NCBI GenBank assembly: GCA_963844865.1
Contig: CAWJPY010000001.1
Coordinates: forward strand, 124,001-188,000
Reading direction: 5' to 3'
DNA length: 64,000 nt
Origin: CAWJPY01 sp963844865
GTDB taxonomy: Bacteria > Acidobacteriota > Thermoanaerobaculia > Thermoanaerobaculales > Sulfomarinibacteraceae
Shown piece by piece: positions 15,797 through 24,459 of this stretch (its first letter is position 1; every line of letters begins with the position of its first letter). Below the pieces are notes generated by a model that was not told the origin of the DNA, did no database searches, and was given only the letters and a program-made list of their open reading frames with translations. A program made the position numbers and the translations under genes.

Positions 15797-15825
15797 AATA
15801 TAAGACGGGGTCTCTTTCCCAACAA
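15797..15825 (-). promoter_or_regulatory. promoter of the secreted-protein gene
   Basis: On the minus strand TTGTTG (15820-15825), a 17-bp spacer and TATATT (15797-15802). It lies about 80 nt before the ATG at 15718 in a locally AT-richer patch. Confidence 0.5.
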
Positions 15826-15923
15826 CCGCACAATCATGCGGGAGGGCAGGGGGACCGGAGATCGCCTCGCGCCTGTGGCACAATCCTCCCCGGTCCGATC
15901 GACCTGACGACGGAGGGAGCACC

Positions 15924-16706
15924 ATGCATGAGCGGCTCGCGCTGGCACAGGCGGTCGCCAGGGAAGCCGGAGAGATCCTGCGGCGGTCACTGTCCGATCT
16001 GGAGGTGGAGACCAAGGGGGCGACCGAGCTGGTCACCCGCGTCGACTACGCCTCCCAGGAGCTCATCTTCGGCCGCATCCACGAGCGCTACCGGGACGAC
16101 GCCTTCCTCGGCGAGGAGGGCGATGGTCAGGCCGGGACCGACGCCCCCCGTCTGTGGGTGGTGGATCCCCTGGACGGCACCAACAACTACGTCCACGGCA
16201 TCCCCCAGTTCTGCGTCTCCATCGCCTACGCCGAGGAGGGAGGAGTGCGCGCAGGTGTCGTGTACGACCCCACCCGGGACGAGATGTTCGCCGCCGCCTC
16301 GGGGGGCGGGGCGTTCCTGAACGGCCGGCCCATCCGGGTCAGCGAGCGCGAGCGCCTCGATGACATCATCGTAGCCACCGGTTTCTACTACGACCGGGAC
16401 GAGCTCATGGAGCGCACCCTGGAAGCCATGGGCCGCCTCTTCCGCCACAACGTCCACGGCATCCGACGCTTCGGCAGCGCCGCCCTGGACCTGTGCTGGC
16501 TGGCCTGCGGCCGCTTCGACGCCTACTTCGAGTACCGGCTGTCACCCTGGGACTTCGCCGCCGCCAGTCTGGTGGCCCGGGAAGCAGGGGGCCGCCTCAG
16601 CGATCGCTCCGGCGCGCCCCTCACCCTCGCCAGCTCCAGCATGCTGGCCGCCAACCCGCTCGTGTACGACGCCTTCGCCGCGGTGGTCCGACTGCAGAGC
16701 CCGTGA
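15924..16706 (+). CDS. suhB: inositol-1-monophosphatase family phosphatase
   Basis: The 260-residue protein has the full metal-dependent phosphatase signature: FLGEEGD, VVDPLDGTNNYVHGIP and the C-terminal WDFAAASLVAREAGG. These supply the Glu, Asp and Asp ligands for the catalytic Mg2+ ions. The family hydrolyses myo-inositol monophosphates and related sugar phosphates; in enterobacteria SuhB also binds antitermination complexes, but that cannot be assumed here. The ATG at 15924 follows GGAGGGAGC. The length is normal for the family. Confidence 0.92.
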   Translation: MHERLALAQAVAREAGEILRRSLSDLEVETKGATELVTRVDYASQELIFGRIHERYRDDAFLGEEGDGQAGTDAPRLWVVDPLDGTNNYVHGIPQFCVSIAYAEEGGVRAGVVYDPTRDEMFAAASGGGAFLNGRPIRVSERERLDDIIVATGFYYDRDELMERTLEAMGRLFRHNVHGIRRFGSAALDLCWLACGRFDAYFEYRLSPWDFAAASLVAREAGGRLSDRSGAPLTLASSSMLAANPLVYDAFAAVVRLQSP

Positions 16707-16716
16707 CGCGGGTGGC

Positions 16717-17175
16717 CTAACCGCCGCTCGCCGAGCGGCGCGCAACGGCCCACGCCCTCCACAGGACCCGGGAGGCCACGAGGAGACCAGTGCCCACCAG
16801 CACATAGAGGAGACCGACGATGTGGCGCGCCACCACGCCGGTCCGCAGGAGGCGCCCGGCGGCCATCATGACCGCCACCAACGCCCAGGTCCGGGCCGAC
16901 AGGAACCCGCCGATGCAGCGACCGTCACCGCGGGTGCGGATGCGCTCGGCGATGCGCCGACCCGCTCGGTCCAGCACCAGCCTGGCCTTGACCACGCCTC
17001 CCACCGCCGCGGCGAGCAACAACCACGGGGTGAGGCCGGTCCGCACCTGGTGGGCCCACAGCGCCCCGAAGGCGAGCAGCGCGACGCCCACCGCCGACCA
17101 CATGAGGGCTGCCGCCAGCAGGTGCACCCGTGCCGGCGCCCCCGGCTTCATGGTCTCGATCCACGGCCTCGCCAT
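16717..17175 (-). CDS. small integral membrane protein, function unknown
   Basis: The 152-residue product has four hydrophobic segments (LLAAALMWSAVGVALLAFGA, TPWLLLAAAVGGVV, TWALVAVMMAAGRLL and IVGLLYVLVGTGLLVA) separated by Arg-rich loops. No motif is recognised. I chose the ATG at 17175 because GGGGAGGGG lies 6-7 nt upstream; an ATG at 17196 would remove that site. It ends 10 nt from the convergent phosphatase gene. Confidence 0.72.
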   Translation of the reverse strand: MARPWIETMKPGAPARVHLLAAALMWSAVGVALLAFGALWAHQVRTGLTPWLLLAAAVGGVVKARLVLDRAGRRIAERIRTRGDGRCIGGFLSARTWALVAVMMAAGRLLRTGVVARHIVGLLYVLVGTGLLVASRVLWRAWAVARRSASGG

Positions 17176-17304
17176 CCGCAACCCCTCCCCTGCCATCCTA
17201 CGCCCATCACCTTCGGAGCCTCACGCGGCGCGTTCGCTCGGTGTCGGCCCCCCGGGCTCCGGGCTTGACAGGTCCGCCCCGAGCCGCCACCGTGGCCCAC
17301 GACG

Positions 17305-18180
17305 ATGAGGGTGACCCGCCTCCTGCCGGCCCACGGCTGGTTGGGCGTCGGCCTGGTGGCCGTGTCCTGGCCGTTGAACTGGCTCCTCCCCGGCATGCGC
17401 ACCAACTGGCTGTTCTTCCCGCTCTGGCTGGGCTACTGCCTGACCGTGGACGGTCTCGTCCTGGTGCGGCGGGGCAGCTCGTTGTGGTCTCGTCACCGCC
17501 TGGCCTACGTGGGTCTCTTCGTCACGTCGGTGCCGGCCTGGTGGTTGTTCGAGGCCATCAATGAGCGCACCCAGAACTGGGTCTACCTTTCCCATCCCGT
17601 GGGCCGGGTGGAGTACGCGCTGCTCGCATCGCTCAGCTTCTCGACCGTCATCCCGGCGCTGTTCGGCACCGCCGAGCTCGCGGCGAGCTGGCGTTGGCTG
17701 CGGCGCCTGCCGCGGGGGCCGCGTCTGCCCGGCACGAGGCCGGTCACCATCGCCTTCTTCGCCGGCGGCTGGGTGATGCTGGCCCTCCTCCTGGCCTGGC
17801 CGCGCATTTTCTTTCCCTTCGTCTGGCTGTCCCTGTACTTCATCCTGGAGCCGGTCAACGTGTGGCTCGGCAACCACTCCCTGTTCGACCACACCGCCCG
17901 TCGTGACTGGCGGCCCGTCGTGGCGCTGTGGGTGGCGGGGCTCGTCTGCGGCTTCTTCTGGGAGATGTGGAACTCCCACTCCTACCCCAAGTGGACCTAT
18001 CACGTGCCGGGAGTGGGGCACCCGAAGCTGTTCGAGATGCCGCTGCTGGGGTACGGCGGCTATCTCCCGTTCACCATGGAGCTGCACGCCCTCTACCACC
18101 TGGTCGGACGCCTGGCGGGCTGGTCGGGCGCGCAGCGCTACCTCCATCTCGCCGGGGACGGGGCGACGGATCGGGTCTGA
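17305..18180 (+). CDS. polytopic membrane protein, conserved but uncharacterised
   Basis: The 291-residue protein has about seven hydrophobic helices. A distinctive block near residues 215-255 reads GFFWEMWNSHSYPKW, then GHPKLFEMPLLGYGGYLPF. Its invariant-looking Trp, Glu and Gly residues suggest a conserved active or binding site within the membrane. I recall this block from unnamed bacterial membrane proteins but cannot assign a function. There is no clear ribosome-binding site. Immediately downstream lies htrA, separated by a short CCCGGC/GCCGGG hairpin (18182-18199). Confidence 0.75.
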   Translation: MRVTRLLPAHGWLGVGLVAVSWPLNWLLPGMRTNWLFFPLWLGYCLTVDGLVLVRRGSSLWSRHRLAYVGLFVTSVPAWWLFEAINERTQNWVYLSHPVGRVEYALLASLSFSTVIPALFGTAELAASWRWLRRLPRGPRLPGTRPVTIAFFAGGWVMLALLLAWPRIFFPFVWLSLYFILEPVNVWLGNHSLFDHTARRDWRPVVALWVAGLVCGFFWEMWNSHSYPKWTYHVPGVGHPKLFEMPLLGYGGYLPFTMELHALYHLVGRLAGWSGAQRYLHLAGDGATDRV

Positions 18181-18238
18181 ACCCGGCACCCACGCCGGGC
18201 TGTGCGCCGGTATACTCTGCCCTGCGGGAGAGCACGTC

Positions 18239-19348
18239 ATGGCCGCTTCGCGTACCTTCATCGGGGTCCTCCTCCTCGGCATCGGGTTCGCCGCCGGGGC
18301 GACCTTCAGTGCCCGGGAAGGCACCCACCAGGTCCCGGAGGAGGCCACCCGCCCTCGTTCCGTCACCCCGCGACCGGCGCTCACATCGGAGGAGCGCAGC
18401 GTCACGTCGCTGTTCGAGGAGTCCTCACCGTCGGTGGTCTACGTCACGTCGTTGGCGGTGCGGCGCGACCTCTTCAGCCTCAACGTGATGGAGATCCCAC
18501 GGGGCACCGGCTCCGGCTTCGTGTGGGACAACTACGGCCACGTGGTGACCAACTTCCACGTCATCCAGGACGGAGACGCCTTCGAGGTCACGCTCGCGGA
18601 CCGCAGCTCGTGGCCGGCCACCCCCATCGGAAGGGCACCGGAGAAGGACCTCGCCGTGCTGCGGGTGGACGCCCCGCCAGAGCTGCTGAAGCCCATCACC
18701 GTGGGCAGCTCCTCGGACCTCAAGGTCGGTCAGACGGTGCTCGCCATCGGCAACCCCTTCGGCTTCGACCAGACCCTCACCACGGGGGTGATCTCGGCCC
18801 TCGGTCGCGAGATCGAGTCCCTGGCCCGGGTCCCCATCTCGGACGTCATCCAGACCGATGCCGCCATCAACCCCGGCAACTCGGGGGGGCCGCTCCTGGA
18901 CAGCGCGGGACGCCTCATCGGCGTCAACACCGCCATCTACAGCCCCTCAGGCAGCTATGCCGGCATCGGCTTCGCCATTCCGGTCGACACCGTGAACTGG
19001 GTCGTGCCCGACCTCATCGCCTTCGGCCAGATCCGTCGGCCCAGCCTCGGCGTGCAGCTCGCCTCCGACAGCATCAACCGCCGCCTGGGCGTGAAGGGCG
19101 TGCTGGTGCTCGGAGTGGCGCCCCACAGCGGCGCCGAGGAAGCGGGCATCCGGCCGTCCCGTCGGGACCGCCGCGGCCGGGTCGTCCTCGGCGACATCAT
19201 CACCGCCATCGATGCCGAGCCGGTGCGCTCCACCGACGAGCTGCGGCTGCGGCTCGAGAAGCGCCGGCCGGGGGACGTCGTCACGGTGACGGTGTACCGC
19301 AACGGCGACACCGAGGACCTGAAGATCCGCCTCGGCGAGCCCACCTGA
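18239..19348 (+). CDS. HtrA/DegP-type serine protease with one PDZ domain
   Basis: The 369-residue protein starts at the ATG at 18239, after GGGAGA, with a TATACT -10-like box at 18211-18216. An N-terminal hydrophobic segment (VLLLGIGFAAGATFSA) is a signal anchor. The catalytic triad is visible: His107 in TNFHVI, Asp137 in EKDLAVLRV and Ser215 in NPGNSGGPLL. A single C-terminal PDZ domain (about 260-365) follows, with GDIITAID. This is the DegS/HhoA-like layout of envelope quality-control proteases. The frame stays open upstream, but that part is a shadow of the membrane-protein gene. Confidence 0.93.
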   Translation: MAASRTFIGVLLLGIGFAAGATFSAREGTHQVPEEATRPRSVTPRPALTSEERSVTSLFEESSPSVVYVTSLAVRRDLFSLNVMEIPRGTGSGFVWDNYGHVVTNFHVIQDGDAFEVTLADRSSWPATPIGRAPEKDLAVLRVDAPPELLKPITVGSSSDLKVGQTVLAIGNPFGFDQTLTTGVISALGREIESLARVPISDVIQTDAAINPGNSGGPLLDSAGRLIGVNTAIYSPSGSYAGIGFAIPVDTVNWVVPDLIAFGQIRRPSLGVQLASDSINRRLGVKGVLVLGVAPHSGAEEAGIRPSRRDRRGRVVLGDIITAIDAEPVRSTDELRLRLEKRRPGDVVTVTVYRNGDTEDLKIRLGEPT

Positions 19349-19477
19349 GCGCGACGGAGGAGACCGGCGGCTGCGACCGGGGGCCGTCGTCGGTGGCCGG
19401 GGCAGCGATCAGCGGCCGCGTTCGGTGTCGCTGGTCGTTGCTCCTGTCGCTGACGCGGTCGCCGTGCCTGCCGATGT

Positions 19478-20329
19478 TCAGGGATCGAGCTCGAAGAAGG
19501 CTCGGATGTGGGGGGCCACCCGCTCCGGGCAGGTGAGGTGCACGTGATGGCCGCCGTGCACCTCCACCACCTCGGCCTGGGGGATGCTGGCCAGGCGACC
19601 GATGAGGACCTCCGGCGGAAAGGGCCATCCCTGATCGGCGCGTACCGCCAGCACCGGGCACTGGATGACGGCCAGGAAGGCCAGCACCTGCTCCTCGGTG
19701 AGCCGCACCAGAGAGCTGGTCTTCAACCGCGGGTCGTGGGTGAAGCGCACGCCTCCGTCCAGGACCTCCGCCCCCCGCTCCACCAGCAGGCGCGCACCCT
19801 CCTCGGTGAGGTCGGAGCCCTTGCGGCGGGCGGCGATCGCCCGCGCGAGATCCGGGAAGAACCGGTTGGAGGTGCCCTCCAGGGCCGCCTCCGAGGCCAG
19901 GGCCGCGGCCACCTGACGGGGCGCCTCCGCCGCGGGGGTGGTCATGGGGCCGACCCCCTCCAGGAGCACCAGGCGCCGGATCCGTTCCGGCTCCACCGCG
20001 GGGACGAGGGCGGCGATGCCCGCTCCCATGGAGTGCCCGAGGAGCGAGAACTCGTTCCAGCCCAGGGCTCCGGCCGCCTGCAGCACCACCGGCACCCAGT
20101 CCACGACGTGGTGGAAGCAGCCCGCCGGGCGATGGTCGGAGCGTCCGTGCCCCGGGAGGTCGAGGGCCACCAGGTGCAGCTCGCCGAGCAGCGGCGCCAG
20201 GCGCGCGAAGCTGGCCGCGTTGTCCAGCCACCCGTGGAGGGCCAGGACGGGCGGCCCGTCCCGCCTCCCCCACTCCAGCGCCGCCAGCTCGAGATGCGGC
20301 AGCTTCAGCCGGCGCTCACGGCCGCTCAT
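19478..20329 (-). CDS. alpha/beta-fold hydrolase
   Basis: The 283-residue protein has the oxyanion region HGWLDN, the DLPGHGRSD strand-turn and the nucleophile elbow GHSMGAG (Ser98). A C-terminal HGGHHVHL carries the catalytic His. The family covers esterases, haloperoxidases and related enzymes; MEST/SERHL-like members share the HGWLDNA start. The start overlaps the stop of the frameshifted GST gene by 4 nt (ATGA), so the two were co-translated. The substrate is unknown. Confidence 0.88.
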   Translation of the reverse strand: MSGRERRLKLPHLELAALEWGRRDGPPVLALHGWLDNAASFARLAPLLGELHLVALDLPGHGRSDHRPAGCFHHVVDWVPVVLQAAGALGWNEFSLLGHSMGAGIAALVPAVEPERIRRLVLLEGVGPMTTPAAEAPRQVAAALASEAALEGTSNRFFPDLARAIAARRKGSDLTEEGARLLVERGAEVLDGGVRFTHDPRLKTSSLVRLTEEQVLAFLAVIQCPVLAVRADQGWPFPPEVLIGRLASIPQAEVVEVHGGHHVHLTCPERVAPHIRAFFELDP

Positions 20330-21077
20330 CTCAGGTCACGGTAGAGGCGCAGCGCGAACGAGCCCGCTGCGGTCTGGCGGAGATCATCCACCACCGCCAG
20401 GAACGGCGAGGGGAGGTCGGCGAGGGACGGCAGGTGCGAGCCAAACCCGCGCGGCAGCAATATGGGCGCCGCGAGGGCCGCGAAGCTCAGGTCGGCGGCG
20501 GTGAAGCAGTCTCCCACCAGGAAGGCCCGGCCGTCGTCGATCCGGTCGCCGATGAGAGCGAACACCTCCTGCACGACCGCCAGCGAGCGTGCCGCCGACT
20601 CCGGGCTGATGCGCAAGCCGCGGCGCAGCAGGGTCCGCATGAGGGGCAGTGCGACCGTGAACACGAACCGATCGCGACGGGACACCCCGTCCAACGCAGT
20701 CTCCAGGAGCACACGGCGGTGCGGCAGCAGATGAAAGTACGCCAGGCGCCGCACATGTGGGCCCAGGCGGGCGCTGCAGAGCTCCTCCAGCTCCTCCACC
20801 TGGTCGCGCAGCGCGGCGACCTCGGGATAGAGCTGTGAGCTCTCGGGATGACGTACGTCCAGGAAGTGCAGGATGTCGGTGGAGTCTGCGAAGGTCCCGA
20901 GATCGGTGACGAGCACCGGCACCTACGACTGCCGCCGGCGCCGCGGCTCGCGCGGAAGTGCAGGATGGGTGGATGCCGCTCCTCCCGGTACCGTGCCCCG
21001 CAGCGATCCAGAGCCCAGCGTGCCTTTTCACAGTAGTGCGAGGGAGGGATGGTGATCAGTCGGTAGCCACCGTCCAT
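20326..21077 (-). pseudogene. glutathione S-transferase-like gene interrupted by a single-base frameshift
   Basis: The reading frame from ATG 21077 encodes a thioredoxin-fold start, YRLITIPPSHYCEKARWALD, with the Cys at the GST active-site position. It continues to about 20935. The GST sequence then resumes in another frame as VPVLVTDLGTFADSTDILHFLD (from 20922) and runs through a helical C-terminal domain to 20326. Joining the two needs one extra base near 20923-20940. In the present sequence the downstream frame has a TAG just upstream. This is either a recent inactivating deletion or a sequencing error; intact length would be about 250 residues. Confidence 0.78.
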
Positions 21078-21229
21078 GGGGGGAGCGTACTCGCCTCGCC
21101 ACCCCCTGTCGAGAGAGGATGCCAGGCGCCCCCTCCGGCCGACCCGACACGCTCGAACCTGGCGCCCCGAACCTCCGTGTGCCACCGGTATCGGTGCTGC
21201 TGTTGACGACCTGCTCCGGACCGCGAGCC

Positions 21230-21276
21230 TCAAAAGGCAGCCCCTCCCGCCGGGAGGTGATCAAGCGGGAGGGGCT
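21230..21276 (-). terminator. intrinsic terminator of the dcw operon
   Basis: On the minus strand a perfect 12-bp stem (AGCCCCTCCCGC with GCGGGAGGGGCT, 21239-21250 and 21265-21276) has a 14-nt loop and is followed by GCCTTTTG. It lies about 40 nt after the ftsZ stop and is the strongest terminator in the window. Confidence 0.85.
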
Positions 21277-21318
21277 TCTGATCGGGCCCGCCGTACGTGT
21301 CCTCGTCAGGCCGGCCTC

Positions 21319-22524
21319 TCAGTCCATCTGCTTGCGAAGGATCGCCGGGATCTCGTAGTCGTCGGTCTGGTTGATGCCGTACTCGGAGTTGGGTCCACCG
21401 GGCACGAAGAAGCGGCTCACCCGGGCCGACGGCGTCTCCTCCCGCGCCGGCTCCCGGGCCGCCCTGGCCTCCCGTACCGGCAGGTGGGACACGTCCTCCG
21501 CTGCGGCGAACCCGGTGGCGATGACGGTGACCTGGAGGCGGTCCTCGAGCTTCGGATCGACCACCGCCCCGAACAGGATCTGGGCATCGCTGTCGGCGCC
21601 CTCGGTGATGATCTGCGCCGCCTCGTTGATCTCGTTCAGCGTCACGTCGTCGCCGCCCGTGATGTTGATGAGCAGCCCGCGGGCGCCCTCGATGGAGGTC
21701 TCCTCCAGTAGCGGTGAGGCGATGGCCTGCTGCGCCGCCTCCACCGCGCGGTGCTCGCCAGAGGCGGAGCCCATCCCCATGATGGCGTGGCCCATGCCCT
21801 TCATCACCGTGCGCACGTCGGCGAAGTCGCGGTTGATCAGACCCGGCACCGTGATGATGTCGGCGATCCCCTGGACCGCTTGCCGGAGCACGTCGTCGGC
21901 GATGCTCATGGCCTCCGTGAAGTTGGTGTTCCGCTCCACGAACTTGAGGAGGCGATCGTTGGGGATGGTGATGAGGGTGTCCACGTGCTCCGCGAGCTGG
22001 AGGATGCCCTCCTCGGCGACCCGCCGCCGGCGCGAGCCCTCGAAGCTGAAGGGCTTGGTCACCACCGCCACGGTGAGCGCGTTCACGTCCTGGGCCATCT
22101 GGGCGATGATGGGCGCGGCGCCGGTGCCGGTCCCACCGCCCATGCCGCAGGCGATGAACACCATGTCGGCGCCGTCGAGGAGGTCGAAGATCTTCTTGTC
22201 CGCCTCCAGGGCCGCGTTGCGGCCGACCTCCGGGTTGGCGCCGGCGCCGAGACCCCGCGTCAGCTCCGGTCCGAGCTGGAGTCTGACGGCCGCCTGACTG
22301 TGGGCCAGGGCCTGGGCGTCCGTGTTGGCGGCGATGAACTCGACACCGCTCAGCCCCGCCTGGATCATGCGGTTCACCGAGTTGCAGCCGCCCCCTCCGA
22401 CGCCGACCACCTTGATCATTGCCGGCGCCTTCTCCTCGTCGAGGAGGATGCCGACGTCGTCGTCCGAGAGCGGCTCGATCCTCGGAGCTCTCCCTGCCGT
22501 CGTGCTGTCGTCAAACTCGATCAT
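21319..22524 (-). CDS. ftsZ: cell division protein FtsZ
   Basis: The 401-residue tubulin homologue forms the cytokinetic ring. It shows VGVGGGGCNSVNRM, the GTP-binding tubulin loop GMGGGTGTG (127-135), the synergy loop region NRDFADVR and the short C-terminal peptide YEIPAILRKQ that binds FtsA. A short, acidic N-terminal extension of about 35 residues precedes the core. The ATG at 22524 follows GGGAGGTGG and overlaps the end of ftsA by 14 nt. It is the last gene of the cluster, before the terminator. Confidence 0.98.
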   Translation of the reverse strand: MIEFDDSTTAGRAPRIEPLSDDDVGILLDEEKAPAMIKVVGVGGGGCNSVNRMIQAGLSGVEFIAANTDAQALAHSQAAVRLQLGPELTRGLGAGANPEVGRNAALEADKKIFDLLDGADMVFIACGMGGGTGTGAAPIIAQMAQDVNALTVAVVTKPFSFEGSRRRRVAEEGILQLAEHVDTLITIPNDRLLKFVERNTNFTEAMSIADDVLRQAVQGIADIITVPGLINRDFADVRTVMKGMGHAIMGMGSASGEHRAVEAAQQAIASPLLEETSIEGARGLLINITGGDDVTLNEINEAAQIITEGADSDAQILFGAVVDPKLEDRLQVTVIATGFAAAEDVSHLPVREARAAREPAREETPSARVSRFFVPGGPNSEYGINQTDDYEIPAILRKQMD

Positions 22525-23758
22525 GGTCCACCTCCCAGGTGAAAAATTCACCGAATGTGCTGCGCAGCCAGGCGAGGATACCGCTGCGCGGCGCCTGTGC
22601 TTCGAACACCGGATGTCGCCGTGTCCCCTGCAGCCGGACCAGGCCGCACGCCACCGCCCACTCCGGGCCCGCCACCGGCTCGGTGAGACCGGCCAGGCCC
22701 CGGGGCGTTCCGATCCGGGCTCGCTGCGAGAAGATCGCCTCTGCCTCCTCCACCAGGCCCTCCAGCCGGGAGCCCCCTCCGGTGAGGATCACCCCCGCTC
22801 GGGGCGCGCGCTCGAGGCCGTGCTCCACCAGGGCGCGGTGCACGCCGATGAAGAGCTCGCGGGCGCGCTCCACCAGGACCTCGACCACGAATGAAGCGCG
22901 CTGCACCTGGTTGCCCTCTCCGCCCAGGGCCGGCACCTCCACCGCCTGCTCCTCCAAGCCGTCGCGCTGGGCGGCGATCCCCACCGTGCGCTTGACGTGC
23001 TCGGCCGCCGCGGTGGTGGTCTTGAGCATGGCCGCCAGATCGCTGGTGAAGTGGCGTCCTCCCACCGGGAGCGAGCCGCTGGCCGCCAGGAAGCCGTCCG
23101 CGAACAGCGCCCACTCGGTGGTGGCGAAGCCGATGTCCACCAGGAGGCAGCCCAGCTCGCGCTCGTCCTCCTCGAGCACCGCCTCGGCCGCCGCCAGGGG
23201 CTCGTATGCCAGTCGTCGAACCGCCACCGCCGCCCTGTTCACCGTCTGCTCCACCGTCTCCGCATGGATGCGACTTGTGTACACCACATAGGCCGACGCG
23301 TCCAGTCTTCGACCCGGCATCCCCACCGGATACTCCATGCCGTGGTGCCCGTCCAGGGCGTAGCCGCACGGAATGATGTCCAGCACCCGGTAGTCCGGCG
23401 GGATGGAGACCTGGGCGCAGGCCCCCAGGGCGCGCCGGACGTCGTCGCTGCACACGGTGTCGCCCCGCCCGGTGATCGGCACCGAGGCGGTGGCGGGGTT
23501 GCCCCGAATCGCCGTGCCACCGAGGCCCACGGCGGCCATCTCCACGGGCACCGAGGCCATGGCCTCGGCCTCCTCGGCCGCCATCCGCACCGCTTCCGTC
23601 ACCTCGTCGAGCTTGGCGATCACGCCCTTGCGCGCTCCGTCGTGCCGTGCCTGTCCGCAGCCGAGCACCACCAACTGGTCCTCGGACAGGGTGCCCACCA
23701 CCACCGACACCGACGAGGAGCCGACATCGATCCCTACGAGAGGCCGCTCCTCGGTCAC
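22511..23758 (-). CDS. ftsA: cell division protein FtsA
   Basis: The 415-residue actin-fold ATPase tethers FtsZ to the membrane. The phosphate-binding signatures VGIDVGSSSVSVVV and LLVDIGFATTEW and the adenosine motif GVILTGGGSRLEGL are present. The C-terminus RSGILAWLRSTFGEFF is a plausible amphipathic membrane-targeting helix. GTG 23758 overlaps the ftsQ stop (GTGA). The frame stays open upstream, but that part is a shadow of ftsQ. Confidence 0.96.
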   Translation of the reverse strand: MTEERPLVGIDVGSSSVSVVVGTLSEDQLVVLGCGQARHDGARKGVIAKLDEVTEAVRMAAEEAEAMASVPVEMAAVGLGGTAIRGNPATASVPITGRGDTVCSDDVRRALGACAQVSIPPDYRVLDIIPCGYALDGHHGMEYPVGMPGRRLDASAYVVYTSRIHAETVEQTVNRAAVAVRRLAYEPLAAAEAVLEEDERELGCLLVDIGFATTEWALFADGFLAASGSLPVGGRHFTSDLAAMLKTTTAAAEHVKRTVGIAAQRDGLEEQAVEVPALGGEGNQVQRASFVVEVLVERARELFIGVHRALVEHGLERAPRAGVILTGGGSRLEGLVEEAEAIFSQRARIGTPRGLAGLTEPVAGPEWAVACGLVRLQGTRRHPVFEAQAPRSGILAWLRSTFGEFFTWEVDHDRV

Positions 23759-24459
23759 CGCACGCCTCCTACCACCACCCGGTCGTCCTGGCGAAGGTCC
23801 AGCCACTCGCCGCCATCCTCGCCGTTCGCCATGCGCCGGCACCAGTACCGCTCCCCCGCGCTCGCAGTGGCTCCCACCCAGATCCGCAACACGCCCCCCG
23901 CCGGCTCGCTGGCCAGCCGGACCTCGTAGTCCACCGGCGTGATCCGGCGGACGGACTGCACCTGGCGCCCGCTGGCCCCACCGATTCGGCGCGCGATCTC
24001 CAACCCTTTGCGGAGGTCCCTGGCATCTCTCGGGAACCCTTCCAGCACCGGGGCCAGGGGCTGCCCCAGGGACCCGGCGAGCCGCCCGTCCTCGGCCACC
24101 GCCCGCCACCGCCGGCCGCTCACCACGGACCCGTGGGGAAGCACCGGCGTCGCCCGCACGACGAGGGTGGCGGGCAGGTTGAGACGCACGTCCACCGTGG
24201 CCACCCCCGGCCAGACCTCGAGCTCGTTGGCCACCTGCCGCGGATCCACGCCCAGGGCGAACCGGCCTTCGAGGTCCTGCAGGGCGCTCACCGCCGAGCT
24301 GGGGAGGCCGTCGCAGGGAATCACGTCCACCTTGTGGAGCCGCCACCACGGCGCCAGGAGGGGGAGGACCGCCACCGCCAGCACGAGGACCACCGGGGAC
24401 CGTCCCCGTCGCCGCGGCGAGCGCGGGCGCAGACGATCGGGCAGGAAGGGGCCGCTCAC
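23755..24459 (-). CDS. ftsQ: cell division protein FtsQ (POTRA domain)
   Basis: The 234-residue bitopic protein has an Arg-rich cytoplasmic start and one membrane helix (VVLVLAVAVLPLLAPWW, about 23-40). A POTRA domain (KVDVIPCDGLPSSAV and on) and the FtsQ beta region with LNLPATLVVRATPV follow. FtsQ links FtsL and the late divisome. The GTG start overlaps the murC stop (GTGA). No ddl gene lies between murC and ftsQ, unlike in enterobacteria. Confidence 0.92.
   Translation of the reverse strand: MSGPFLPDRLRPRSPRRRGRSPVVLVLAVAVLPLLAPWWRLHKVDVIPCDGLPSSAVSALQDLEGRFALGVDPRQVANELEVWPGVATVDVRLNLPATLVVRATPVLPHGSVVSGRRWRAVAEDGRLAGSLGQPLAPVLEGFPRDARDLRKGLEIARRIGGASGRQVQSVRRITPVDYEVRLASEPAGGVLRIWVGATASAGERYWCRRMANGEDGGEWLDLRQDDRVVVGGVR

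Noticed and set aside
17903..18238. Upstream extension of the HtrA frame
   Set aside because: It overlaps the preceding membrane-protein gene in another frame; the signal anchor and ribosome-binding site fix the start at 18239.
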